Positions 21,501 through 32,403 of a DNA stretch of 64,000 nt are shown here, piece by piece (positions within the stretch are counted from its first letter, which is position 1; the number at the start of each line of letters is the position of its first letter). The DNA comes from Oscarella lobularis (lineage: Eukaryota; Porifera; Homoscleromorpha; Homosclerophorida; Oscarellidae). The position numbers and the translations under genes were made by a program. The notes beneath the pieces were generated by a model. The model was not told the origin of the DNA. It searched no databases and saw only the letters and a list, made by a program, of their open reading frames with translations. Where the stretch lies: positions 1,426,001 to 1,490,000 of the forward strand of contig NC_089187.1 of the NCBI RefSeq assembly GCF_947507565.1, read 5' to 3'.

Positions 21501-21936
21501 AGCTTCTTCCGAAGTTGCCATGACTTCTACAGTCTTTCGCGAAAGCTATCAGAGGAAGAAATCAAAGAGCTGGGCAAGAAACCTAAGTATCTATGATTTT
21601 TAGCCTTGTTTAGACGCGTCAATCAAGACATTTATGAATTTTTATCGAACTTCGTTTCCGTCCGCGTCTGTTACGCCAAAAATGCACTTCTTGGAAGAGC
21701 ACGTCATGCCGTGGATACGGCAGAAAAGGGTTGGGCTGTCGTTCCACGGGGAACAAGGAGCGGAATCGATACATCATCAATTTAACGAGCTCAACAGAGC
21801 ATATGCGTCGATTCGGTAAGAACGGAAGAGTTCGAAAGGAAATAATTTGTTAACATGAAATTTTTGCCAGTGATCCATTGGAAAAGCTGAAGACGGTAAT
21901 GAAATACCACTACGTTCACAGCTTTCCAGGAATTTA
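18510..21936 (+). pseudogene. N-RAG-TP-like gene: RAG1-N-terminal-like zinc domain plus transposase-like C-terminus
   Basis: A multi-exon gene. Exon 1 starts MDSHREALLSLCRICYL (CxxC), has a short frame break near 18565, then continues ELLHVRDYAEDIVYAFGIDI ... HPSKLCEAC ... GWQPHT. These match the order CRIC ... IDV ... HPTQFCHNC ... EWQPHS of vertebrate RAG1. A RING finger follows (CFICLDIVDQPV, CDHLACLNCL), then in exon 2 (19288-19533) a Cys/His module (ICRSGCGAVILLEQFSSHLC). Further exons at 19593-19897, 19954-20157, 20208-20453, 20502-20578 and 20635-20819 join in consistent phase. They contain VGGDHGGGSFKFSFQI and RPCLWCH. Later exons carry IPALHVSLGIFTRLF and, near the end, HFLEEHVMPWIR ... 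GLSFHGEQGAESIHHQFNEL. Frame breaks near 18565, 20680 and 21600 argue for decay. Panchin and Moroz described N-RAG-TP in a mollusc; assignment here is from motif order. Confidence 0.65.
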
Positions 21937-21964
21937 GAAAACCAAACAGGGCGGTGATGACCAT

Positions 21965-22052
21965 GATGGTTGTGGGGTGGTGGTGGAGGTGGTGGTGGTG
22001 GTGGCGGTGGTGGTGGGGGGTGCGGGGGTGGCGGTGGTGGCGGGTGGGGGTG
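21965..22052 (+). repeat. (GGT)n/GGTGGC simple repeat
   Basis: A G-rich, purine/T-only tract of GGT/GGC/GGG triplets lies immediately 3' of the stop codon of the RAG1-N-like gene, in what would be its 3' UTR. The plus strand has many G3 runs and could form G-quadruplexes. Confidence 0.9.
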
Positions 22053-22159
22053 ACAACAAGCGAATAGAATGAGAAGAGGCTTCAACTAACCACAGCATGT
22101 CTAAGTAGAGCAGAGCAAGTAAACATTGTACGTGTAAAGAGAGAAATTTTGCACCTATT

Positions 22160-22330
22160 TGTGTATGTGGGGTCTAAACTCAGCGTCCGCTTCCGCAATA
22201 TAGAGTGTCCGCTATAAGAGAGAGAACTAAGAAGAAAAATGGTCGAAAAACTTTGGGACCAAGCAGACTGTCCGGTTTAACAGCGGTGTCCGCTTTTTAG
22301 GGAGTCCGGATAAAGAGGTTTGACTGTAGC
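22160..22330 (-). repeat. pogo/Tigger-like terminal repeat remnant
   Basis: The plus strand holds two GTCCGCTTT(T/A)-type repeats and ends GAGGTTTGACTG followed by TA. Its reverse complement starts CAGTCAAACCTCTTTATCC after TA, the form of pogo/Tigger element ends with a TA target site. No matching opposite end is visible nearby, so this is a solo end or a deleted MITE. Confidence 0.45.
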
Positions 22331-23027
22331 CTGCAGCTCAATGACGCCCGATTTTATATAAAACGACTCTAAGCAGAAAATGGTATAATCAAATTATTGC
22401 ATATAACAAGTTATGCACTTACTAAATGCAGTAGAAATAAATTATTTGCGGCTGTAAGGTAATTTTCAACTTAGCTGTGCTTCGAAGTCAGATTGTTTCA
22501 TCTGCTGCTATTAACAGCAGTTTGACAGCAGAACTACATGCCAAGAAGGCAGACATAGGTAAAGCCCATAAATAAATTAATTACATCGCATAAATTGAAG
22601 GAAAAGTGATCTAGATGAAAAGACTCGTCAAATCCAACGTTTGAAAGAAGAAAGTGAACGAATACAAACCGGTAAACTTTGTTTGATTGTCTTTCTCCGT
22701 TCTTCACGGCACCCATTAGAGTCGTTCCTTGGCTTATGCAAATCATTCAAGGAAGCTTTTTGTCAGCACGTACCTAAAGAAGGAAAACTCTACAGTGCAA
22801 CGGAAATGGAAGCTTTTTGCGAAAATCATTCCCCTGGATTGTTCAGCCTCCTTGAAAAAGCCATAACAAGCGACTATTCGCTTCAGACGGATTCCGAAAG
22901 ACGAGCAGCTCTCCAGCAAACTCGAGTTGTTGGAGAGTTGCATCGCCTGGCGTTTCTCGGCAACCAGGTATACAGTGCTCGCGCGCATGTCTTACCGCAC
23001 GCGTGCTCATGACGTCAAGCGCGGTTC

Positions 23028-23211
23028 ATTCAAATGTTGTACGAGAGGGATTGTTCTACACAATACATCAACGTGCAGCAACTATTTCGCCATCTTCGTG
23101 AGAAGTATCTTACTGGTACAATACGCTGTGTGGTCACTGATAGGCTGTACTGTTTTTGGGTCCGCCAGGACAAAGATGTCACACGGTTTGCAGCATCGAT
23201 TTCGGATTAAC
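23028..23211 (+). CDS. exon-like segment, unassigned
   Basis: An open frame reads QMLYERDCSTQYINVQQLFR ... RFAASISD before TAA, with strongly coding-like composition. It lies between the DUF6589-like N-terminal exon and the HIRAN gene. It may belong to the former. No donor or acceptor pair is convincing. Confidence 0.3.
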
Positions 23212-23492
23212 TTCCTAACAATCTACTTCATTTTGTCTGATGTTTCTATTAATTGCATTAAGCGAAATGTCTTGTCTTATGCAAAAAAAAATTTCAGTCG
23301 GTTTGTTGAGCTCCTATATTTCCTTGAAGATGCCGTCGTTTACGAAATTTCTTGCAAATCTGTCTCTGTGCCATCGTTACCCTAAACTTGTATTAACTGG
23401 AATTTTTGTTAAGTAAAAATTTAAAAAATTATTGTACACTGTCACGTGATTATGCCTTTCGTTAGCGCACTACACTCTAGTGACTTTCGAAA

Positions 23493-24300
23493 ATGGCTTC
23501 CGCAGTTATTTGCGTGATTGCGAGTGTTCGCGGCGGTAGGATGCGCCCCGTGTGGTCTCGTTTACATCCCGACAGCGTCTGCACACTCCGGCGCGACGAG
23601 AAGTGCAAATTCGACGCAAACGCCATCGAAGTTTGGGCACATGGAGAAATAGCCGGCTACCTACAACGAGAAGCGGCCGCTCTCTTGTCGCCGATAATCT
23701 AGAAGAGAAATATAACATTCATGGGGTAAGAATATGTTTCCTTTCTTGTCATCTACGGCTTGCCTGACACGTAATAATTTCCAGTCGCCTTGTTGGAGAA
23801 CCTTTCTCCACCGATCCCGGAGGAAGCAAGAGTTGGAGATATCGTGCCTGGGCTATGCAAATCCGACTGACTATCCCCAAGAAAGTGTTAACTGCAGAAA
23901 AGTGCCGTCAATTTTTTGACGAAGTGAAGTCGGCTGGGTTTCGTGTATGGTGGGATAATTCAAACCCGTCCTTCGTGCGCACTGAGAGGTGTCTGACACA
24001 ATCGACAGCGTGGAAGACAGCGTAGGAGACGGCGTGGAAGACTCAGTTTCGATTCCAGTGGAGCCGGACAACGATGCCTCTGACAACAACACATGGGAGG
24101 AGTCACAAATTGTGGGTTGCTCAGTTAAGAACGCCGTTTCACAAGCAGAGGCAAGCGAAGAATCTAATCAGTCACAGCTCGATGCTATGGTCTCCTACTG
24201 TGATACATTGGCCGTTGGAAATGCCGAACCTGTAGCAAAGCGCCCAAAAGTGATGAAGTATTGCTGGAATTGTGGCACCAGTCTTTACGATGTTATGTAA
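23493..24300 (+). CDS. HIRAN-domain protein
   Basis: Exon 1 starts MASAVICVIASVRGGRMRPV and has the HIRAN pattern: VRG near the start, L-RRDEKCKFDANAIEVW (the R-E/D-x-N-x-x-D-x-x-A-I element) and GEIAGYLQREAAALLSPII. HIRAN domains bind DNA 3' ends in HLTF-like proteins; here the domain stands alone. After a short intron (GTAAGAATATG ... TTCCAG) the next exon encodes GRLVGEPFSTDPGG ... QIRLTIPKKVLTAEKCRQFF, equivalent to the second half of such proteins. It ends around 23983. The last frame (23989-24300) is acidic and Ser-rich and ends KYCWNCGTSLYDVM, a possible CxxC zinc knuckle; joining it needs a one-base frame change near 23985. TATA or promoter elements are not obvious. Similar stand-alone HIRAN genes are often multicopy in cnidarian and sponge genomes. 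Confidence 0.6.
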
Positions 24301-24333
24301 TGTGAGATTGAAAGAGAGACAGGTATATTGATG

Positions 24334-26067
24334 TCAGAGTTTGCCAAATACACGTCTATGAGATTTATACACTTTAGCAGCACCATCTACAGTAAAGCAA
24401 TTGTGTACATCTGCGTATGCCTGTACCAGCTCCCGCGTTTTTCGAAAGAATTTTCGGATAAGGTCAACAAACACTGTGTCAAGAGCAGGGTCAATGTGCT
24501 TTCGAAGAGCGGCGTTGTTATACTTGCAGCTTTTTCTCGTGTGATCTTTAGCTCTGCCCCAGACCCTCTCAATAGGGTTTAGTTCACAGTGATATTTGGG
24601 TAAGAACAAACACTCGTGGCCTCTGCTTGAAATAAACCTCTCTACCATTGACTTTTAATTTTTAAAATCATCGTGCTGCTGCAAAATTCCTTTCAGTTCT
24701 GCTCTAGTTTTGCCATCGACAGCGACTCCTCTCTCCTGCAAAACCATTCGAAGGCCTTTCGCTCGCCCATCGTCTAGCACCATTCGCTGAACGGAGCCAT
24801 TCCAAATTGTGTCGCGCATAATTGGTTGTTTTCCGCCGACACCAGCGTTCATCGAGCTGGCGACAAGAGCGTCTGGTGCACGTGCGGCGTGGTTCGAGCT
24901 GTGCTCGAAGACAAAGACAATATCAAACGCTTCTGGAGGATACTTAATCTCCGCTATTTCAACGGCAGTCTTTACTTGATTGACGAACGCGGACGCCCTC
25001 CAGTAGCCATCTCTATTCTGACCATACTCGAGGCGCACTCTTGCTCTTTGAGGCAAAGTTGAAGTAGGGTTTTGAGCACGATAATTCTCGTACTGGTCAT
25101 CGGTGAACCCAAGAAAACCGTCGTATTCATCTATGAAATCTGAAATCATTATTCCACTGCCACGGCACTTCTTCTTGATAAATGAATCTCCTTCCTTTGC
25201 CCACGCGAACTTGTGGTCGTCATTCGACTGAAACGTCGTTTCGTCATGATATATAGTGACGAGGCGTTTATGCGAGCCTGACTGGAAAACACTGCAGGGT
25301 TGTGCCTGATCGGGAATAACGTCGCTCGGAAGAGGGCTCACCTGAGCTTTCTCAAGATCATGGAGGCGGGCAATATAGTGCTTGCGACTTTCTACAACAT
25401 CCGGCCTTTCGTGGCCGTCGCGATACACACCCTTTCGGGTGGTGTCCGTTCTCTCAAAGCCAAGCTCGTGTAAAAACTTCCGTGCAGTTGTCATGCAAAC
25501 GGTCTTCGGAAGCGCTTCGTCTTCGGCCATTGACGGCAAAAGAGTTTCATTGAGATAGTCCATGAAGTCTTTGACTGTCATATTTGCTTGCCCTTTTCTG
25601 CAACTGTTCTCACGGACCCACTTTGTTGCACGTTCACAGCAGCGCTCGTCAGTCAGAAGTGTGACCCTTCTGTGCTTGCCGCGACCGTAGGCGAGGAATT
25701 CGCCGTCGTTTTCTTTCAGTTCCTTAATCCAGTCACGAATTGTTTTTTCGCATCTCCCCAAGACCTCTCCAACCGATTGGGCGACTCTTCCGATAGTGGC
25801 CCGAGGGCTAACACGACGATGATAGCAGAACAGGAGCGTGGAGATCATTTGAAGGTCTTCTCGAAGGCGATCCGCTTCTCGCGCCCAATTCTTCGCGATT
25901 TCGTATACATCGGCTTCGCTCAGCTCTTCATTTACTAAACGCTCGTCGTCCTCTGTAGACGCCATGTCATTGGCGTTAGCTGGCTGTGGTTGACGCCGAG
26001 GTATCTTTGCTCGAGGGACGGCCATTTTCACCTTCATACAATTTCGTTTTCGCCAGCGAGAGCTCAT
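24334..26067 (-). pseudogene. Tc1/mariner-like (DDE_3) long transposase with one stop and a D-to-E change
   Basis: A 470-residue frame (26067-24655) continues after one in-frame TAA (24655-24657) into a further 104 residues (24648-24334), giving about 577 residues. The N-terminus is basic, then helix-turn-helix-like (SVGEVLGRCEKTIRDWIKEL). The DDE core has VTIYHDETTFQSND (first D), GSGIMISDFIDE, RLEYGQNRDGYW, then VFVFEHSSNHAA, where relatives have FDHSS; this is a Glu in place of the second catalytic Asp. The third acidic residue is in LPKYHCELNPIERVW. This family is common in Hydra, Nematostella and sponges. The stop and the substituted Asp make activity unlikely. It lies inside the split DUF6589-like gene, opposite in strand. 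No TIRs were recognised. Confidence 0.85.
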
Positions 26068-28104
26068 TTCGCAGTTTTTTTATGATGGTCTTGAGAAAAG
26101 AGTGCAATTGTGACGTGAACAAAGACTAACGCAAGCAAATGTAACGGACCAGTTTAGCTACGTAAAAACAAACGGTTTGTGTCATGTGACCAGAACAAGC
26201 CAATCAAAAAAAGGTCAAAATGTTTTGTCCAAAATAAAATTTGATGTTCCATCACAAAAGAGATCAAAGAATATCTGCAAGAAAAAATTTCTAACTGCTG
26301 TTTGTACTGAAAGATAGGTCGCCAGAGCCGATTAAGTGAAGGAAAGACATGCGCGCGCGCACTGTACTGAAAAATAAATAATTGTTAAAATGAAAATATT
26401 ATTTGATTATTTGGCAGCTTAATACAACCTTTGAAAACGACGTTGGTCTTCATTTGTCCCTATCTGGTTGCTCTGAAGCTGCTCTGGAATTCGGAAGGAG
26501 GCTTGGATTCTGTGATCACCCTAAGACTATAAGAAGATTTCGAAGATCTCTAGCAGATGATAATAGGCGTATTCTCAACGCTCGCTTGAAAACGGCTTTG
26601 GACAATGATCATCTAGCACTGTTTGTTGTGGGCGACTTTCATAGTATCCACTCAGTCCAACGTCCAACGTCGTCAGAAACGTCTCGGGCGATCCACTTTG
26701 CCCAGCAATAACTGACATCCATTCAACAATACCTGGTGTTACTGTGCAAGGCAATGCTTCTGCTATCCATTACTGTCCTTCGGAAAATTTCCCAAGAGGG
26801 GGATAGCAATCGCTCATGTCAGAAAACATTTTCTTGAAAATCTTCCTGACCTCATGGCAAGCACGTGGCTATCAGTATTGCCATCATCATTCAGACGTCT
26901 AAACACAAGGGACATACAGTCATCGCTTGAAGACCAAAGGTTTTCAACCTGTTCAGGTTAAGAAGTTGATATGACTTCTTGTTCAGGTGCTATGTGAGGG
27001 AGCTCGATAGCCTAAAAAGCTGCTGCTTGCTGAGCGAAACAGAGCAAAATCTCACAAGTCTAGGTGACTACGAGGCAGTTGTAGAAAAAGCTATCGATTT
27101 ATACCCAGCATTAAAAAGGTATTACAGAAGGGAACTTAATCAATAAATTAAAATGTTTAGAGGGTTTATACGTACCTAGACAATAAGTTGATACCATCTC
27201 TGGGAGACTATCCAACTTTCTATTTCCTAAAAAAAGATGGTAGCTCAGGTAAGCTAAAGCAAATATTCAAATAAATTTTTACATGCTTGTAACTAATTAA
27301 TTAAACCCGCATAATTTAATAACAATACTAAAAAGATCTGACAGCGTCTTACTTTAGTGCAAAGAAGCTTCAGCTTCAATCCTTTCTCTTTTGCCAATGC
27401 TCGGTCCGTTCCATATTTATCTGAATAGCATGGAAAATCTGATAAGCCTTTATCACCATATATTTTCAGGTAAACAAATCATAAGCAAGGTAGAATATTG
27501 TAGAATCTAATGAGTCTCATAATATAGCACTTTATAAGCGTCTTTTTGGCGAAAGAAAAAGACTTCCTCGCAAACCGCAATTTCACAGGATGACAACACT
27601 CATTGCATCTCTATTTGGCGGTTGGTTGATGGTGGGAGAAGATGTCATCGGTGGTTTTGGTATTTGCAAGGATATTGAGTACCTTTTACTGAGGTACTTG
27701 CTCGACTGGTGCCTCTTGTTTTCTACTTCTACGCCACAATACACAAAGGATCGCGCTATGAATTGTGGCAGAAAGCTACATTACGGCTGGTTAAAATGTT
27801 TGTCGGACAACAGAGGCACAACTACAATAAGGCTATGCTAGCGACAATGAGTGATCAACTTTATTATGAAATGATCATACCTGAATAGAAGAGCACCTTC
27901 TCGTCGTATATGAATATTTTTTCGGAAAAAAGGTGGAAACTTTTCACTCGTTGTTGCGTATGCAATGTCCTTCTTGGACATCTGCAGAACAGATAACTGA
28001 AATCGCCAATGTCCTAGGCGCCAGGAGCTTTGATAACGAATTCACCTTTTAAAAAATTTTTTATCGGAACATCCTAAAAAGAGACACAAGCACAATGTTG
28101 GCAG

Positions 28105-28866
28105 AATCTGATGAAATTTAATGTTGGCAAGAGTAAAGCAATAGTCTTCAAGTCATCGTCTCGGGTTGATGTAGCTATTCCTACCTTTTTGTTGGATGGA
28201 CAGCTTTAGCAGGTGGTAGAAGATTTTTTGCACTTGGGTCATGTCATATCTTCAGTTATTATCTCGGATGAGGCAGGTGTTTTGGCGCGGTGCCCACGGT
28301 TCTACTCGGCGGTGTTTGGCATTTTGGGTCTTGTGCCTGGCGTTGGGATACAGCCCCAGGTGTGGAAGAAGGTTATGGACTCGATTCTGCGGCCCATATT
28401 GGCGTATGGGAGTGAGTTATGGCTGTTGCGGACGTCTGGGGTGGCTAGTGTTCTTCATGCGACATGGAGACGTGGCTTCAGACGAGGTCTACGGATCTCG
28501 GATAGAACTTCGTTGAAGGAGATGTATGGAGGCCATTTTGTTGAAATAGAGGACATTTTGAAAAAACAGCAGTTACTTTTCTTGTGGCGGATTTGCCATT
28601 CGTCGAATCCCATTGTTCGGAATTTTGCCTTAAATCCTTTTTATCGTTCCAGTAAGAGTCTTCTGGTTTCCGTTCCGGTGTCTGAGAGATCACGTCTTTT
28701 GTACCTGACCTATATGGAGTTCAAGTCTTGGCTGAAGAAGAACTGATTTTAGTGTTTAGTGTTAGATGTTAGTTGTGGTCTGATTTGTTCATGCTGTATG
28801 TTTTGCCCTTATTCGGGTACTGCTCCGTCTGTGAGCGATTCAAATTTCTAATAATCATAATAATAA
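28105..28866 (+). mobile_element. 5'-truncated LINE (non-LTR retrotransposon) 3' end
   Basis: The frame encodes the C-terminal part of a reverse transcriptase ORF: NVGKSKAIVFKSSS, then one TAG, then EDFLHLGHVISS, VWKKVMDSILRPILAYGSELW and a C-terminal LKKQQLLFLWRICHSS, ending at 28746. Only the thumb/C-terminal section remains, as expected for 5' truncation. After about 100 nt of 3' UTR it ends in an AATAATCATAATAATAATG-type microsatellite tail (28846-28866) typical of several LINE clades. It interrupts the DUF6589-like gene between a segment ending ARSFDNEFTF and one starting ELLAGKAAEFLTDKL. Confidence 0.7.
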
Positions 28867-29784
28867 TGTGGAATTGTTAGCAGGAAAAGCTGCTGAATTT
28901 CTTACTGACAAACTGATCAGGCTTTATAATCAGCTAGGGCAGTCAAAAGAAAAAACTGGCACTCGGAAACGACGAAGGAACTTTAAGTTAAATACTTTCA
29001 ACTGCACTGTAGACCAGCGAAGTCTTCCTCTCGGCTTCTCGACGCAAAAATTGCCAGGCAATGCAGATCTCCTTTGTGACTTGGAAAGTTGCACTTCGGA
29101 AAACGATGACGTCATTTTACTTAGCTGCGGGCACTCTTTCCATTTGACATGCAAAAAGGATGAATCATGCTTCTACTGCCAGCCGTTTTTGCTCGACTCT
29201 ATAAAAAACTCTCTGAAGCCTTCAACAAGACCATCATGATACAGATGAAGGCCACGTCGAGAAAGAGGACGACGATGGAGAGGAAGACTTCGAAGACAGA
29301 GAGGAAGACTGGTATACTACGACCGAGTTCCAGCAGCATCTAAAGACATCCTTCAGAAATCTTTCGCCTTCTGCAGTGAGACCGGAATACGTTTCAGCAC
29401 TACAGAAAGAAAAACGCCGGGAAACTGTACACTGTGACCACAGCTATGCTGGCAAATAGAGCAGTGACGAGTACAAGCGACGTAATTGCTCTCCACGAAA
29501 GAAATTCTACATCAAACGGCTAAGAAAAACCAACAAGCCGCGTGGGAATTAAGCCCGGCTTTTTTTAAAGCCGAAAATCAAAGCAAAGAAAGAATGCTTT
29601 TTTTATCACTTAGAGTGCTTCTTTCGCCTAAACAGTCAACTTCACAGGTAATTATGACCGCAATGGCAATGTATGCAGTTCACGCGACTGCGCGATTTTG
29701 CCATTGTTATGCAAGTTTCGTTCGAGAGGGTCCCGCTCTAAATCCGCCCGTGACCTAGTGATTAATTGACTATCTTTCATTAGG

Positions 29785-30213
29785 TCTGCTTGCATAGAGT
29801 CATTCAGGTGTTTTCGGACAGCCTGAATATCGGACAAGTGTACAGAGCTTTTTGTGTGCAGAACTCCAACTCCTTTTACCGTTGTTGCACCCTTGCGTGT
29901 ATAGAAACATCCACACAAAATCGCAGAGCAATTCGTTGCGCGCACGCTACAGGAGACATTAATTTGTATTCCCGGACACTGACATACGTAGTCGGACAGT
30001 ATCAGGCAAAGCGGACAGGCCTTCTAGCGGCAATTCCTTTGAACTATTATAGCACTTATTATATACCGTTCGAAAGCGCTTTCTCTGCTCTTTCACGTGG
30101 TGGTAACGTTTCTGCAAAAAAGTCAATTGGCATAGAATTATGAATTTTTTAAAAAGGCTGTCTTTCGCCTATTTTTCGAAACTTTTCTTACAGTTGAAAC
30201 TCAAAGTTTTTAC
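29785..30213 (+). repeat. left inverted repeat of the pogo-like element
   Basis: Inverted copy of 32750-33172. The open frame 29790-30143 within it has a mirror frame at 33155-32820, with only a few substitutions; this may reflect recent duplication rather than a protein. Confidence 0.85.
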
Positions 30214-30480
30214 TAGGATGCAATTCATTTGTTTAACATAAACATAGAAATTAGTGGTTTTTAAAATTTTAAAAAGCTAACATTTGAACAGGTTTTGTTT
30301 ACCGTACAAAACTTTCTGGTCAATACTTCTTGTTCATTCAGCATCTTTTAAAGGCTCTCCTAACGGTGTCAAGCTGTGAATTAGGGAACTGGGGCGGCTA
30401 GCTGCACTGCATGGCTGCCTGCTTCGAACCGCGCTAGCGCGCGTCGATATCATCGCCTTCGACGCCGTTAGCTTCGAATC

Positions 30481-32403
30481 ATGGAAGCTGCGCCGTTACC
30501 TGCCTCGCCGATTCGACAAATATTTCGTCCGTTGTGTCCTTCACGCCTTGCCAAGCTTCGTCCGTCCGTTTTTTTGCAGGCTTCTGCGGCGGAACGCCCG
30601 CGCCCTATCAAGCATCGAAATTGGACATCCGATCAGCTACAGAAAGCGGTATCTGATATTGAGCGAGGCGTTGGCTCACTTCGTGAAGCAGCAAGAGCAT
30701 GGAATGTGCCAAAATCGACGCTTCACGACCATCTCTCTCAGAAGCACTTCGCCGACGACTCCCGTCGCTACTTTACCGAGGCTGAAGAAAAGAGTCTTTC
30801 AGACTTTATTGTTCGCTCGGCGGAGGTCGGATATCCGAGAACGGTTCAACAGGTTAGCGTTCAAAGTAGAAACCGCTATCTATAATTCTATTTCTTCTAA
30901 GCAGATTATTTGCCTTGCTAATGACATTTATAAATCTAAAGGAGCAAAGTTCCTGTCATTGGAAGAGGGTGTTTGATGGGTTCCGAAGTCGGCATCCAGA
31001 GATTTCTCTAAGAAAAGCAGAGACGTTAACACGGGCTCGGCTCGCCTGCACCGATCAAGCTATTTTGGACAAGTAAAATAAATTTTGGTTCTTTTCGCAT
31101 TGTAATATATGGTATATAGCTATTACGACCTGCTCCAAGCAGTTTTGGTTGATAATGATCTAATGGACAAGCCGGCTCAGTTGTTCAATTTCGACGAGGT
31201 TGGTGTGCCGTTCCAACACGTTCCTCTGCGTGTTCTGGCAAGCAAACGGCAGAAGCATGTTTATTCCGTGACCTCCGGCAATAAGTCTCAGATTAGTGTG
31301 CTAGCTTGTTCATCTGCTGCTGGTTATTCTCTGCCACCATTTGTCATCTGCAAGAAAAAGGTGACAGAAGAATTTAAAAGAGGAGACGTTCCTGGAACTC
31401 GCTACGACTCAACGGACTCCGGTTGGAGTAACGGCTCGATGTTGGAGAGGTGGTTAATAGGCCATTTCTTGCCGCACGCTCCTTCTGCCCGGCCGTTACT
31501 TTTAATGATTGATGGCCATTCTAGCCACTTTAACCCTGCAGCGATTGAAAGAGCTGCCGATTCTGGGGTTATAGTGCTTTGTCTTCCTCCGAATACGACA
31601 CATCTTGCTCAGCCTCTCGATCGCTGTGCTTTCTCTTGTTTGAAAAGAGGTTGGGCAAAGAAGTGTCAAGAGTATTCCCTTACCAATGCTGAAAAACTGG
31701 TAACCCCAAAAACTTTTTCTGCCGTTTTTTGCCTCGCTTGGACAGACGCCATGACAATCAATAACGTCGCGGCTAGTTTCTCAACTACGGGAATTTTCCC
31801 CTTTCATCGAGAAGCAATTAAAGTTTACAATGCTTCTGATCTACAGGAGGAAGCAATGAACGAAGCAACAGACGAAAGAAAAACTATTGCCTTTCTGCCG
31901 TTATTAGCACCGTCTCCTCGCGTTAAAAGAATAGTAGCTGACAAGAAAATAGAAAGCGAAACGGCGACGAAGGCTGCAGAAAACTGGTATTGTTAAAAAA
32001 TCAGTATCACTCTTGTTTCCTACTATCTCACTTTAGCCAAGATGATTTTTCGTTCACTGAGGAGTAAGAGAAAGTATACCAGAGGCGATTTGAGAACGGC
32101 TACGACCTACCTGAAGCACGATATTCAAAATGGCTTCAACTTCGCAAGGGGGATGCTGTCATTTTATCAGCAAAGCAAAAAGTACCTCAGCTTGAGTTGC
32201 CATCTATTCCAACGAAGCCGAAACGTCCAGCGGAAACAGCAAAGGCCAAAATACTGACGTCGGAGGAGAATCTGGAAGGAAGGAAAAGAAGGCAAGCCAG
32301 GGGGTCACGGCTGGAGGCAGGACGACAGTGGGGAAAAAGAAAGTCTCTGCAGCAAAAACGCGTTCAACGAAGCGCGTTGCGGAAAAAGGCAAGTCTTGTC
32401 TAA
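30481..32403 (+). pseudogene. pogo/Tigger-like transposase (HTH_psq + DDE_1), lightly broken
   Basis: Exon 1 (30481-30850) encodes a psq-type helix-turn-helix: WTSDQLQKAVSDIERGV then LREAARAWNVPKSTLHDHL. After an intron (GTTAGCG ... TAAGCAG), exon 2 encodes a CENP-B-like segment (WKRVFDGFRSRHPEISLRKA), reached only through a one-base shift near 30958. Exon 3 (about 31124-31989) holds the DDE core: QLFNFDEVGVP (D1), LLLMIDGHSSHFNP (D2), LPPNTTHLAQPLDRCAF (D3). Exon 4 is C-terminal (LPEARYSKWLQL, basic tail), with a TAA at about 32069. The core is complete, but the shift and the stop make the whole gene non-functional unless spliced around. It is the only long gene of the surrounding pogo-like element. 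Confidence 0.8.

Larger units (their letters stand above)
22600..29460 (+). pseudogene. DUF6589-like (transposon-associated) gene, split by insertions
   Basis: Exon-like segments on one strand follow the order I know from DUF6589-type proteins of cnidarians and sponges. The N-terminal part (22640-22970) has LCKSFKEAFCQHVPKEGKLY and FSLLEKAI. The middle part is at 26415-26710 (SLSGCSEAALEF, FVVGDFHSIHSVQRPTS), 26985-27115, 27165-27250 (DNKLIPSLGDYPTFYFLKK) and 27356-27470 (LPMLGPFHIYLNSMENLI). The late part is at 27530-27740 (KRLFGERKRLP, EYLLLRYLLDWC) and 27885-28050 (TFHSLLRMQCPSWTSAEQI). The C-terminus (28868-29230) has a RING-like CxxxSC ... SCGHSFHLTC ... CFYC. Between these lie a HIRAN gene and a Tc1-like element (23.4-26.1 kb) and a LINE (28.1-28.86 kb). 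Stops between segments show it is decayed. Family function is unknown. Confidence 0.55.

Noticed and set aside
29790-30143. A protein gene in the pogo inverted repeat (mirror at 32820-33155)
   Set aside because: Open in both arms only because the arms are near-identical; no domain, start context or family pattern.
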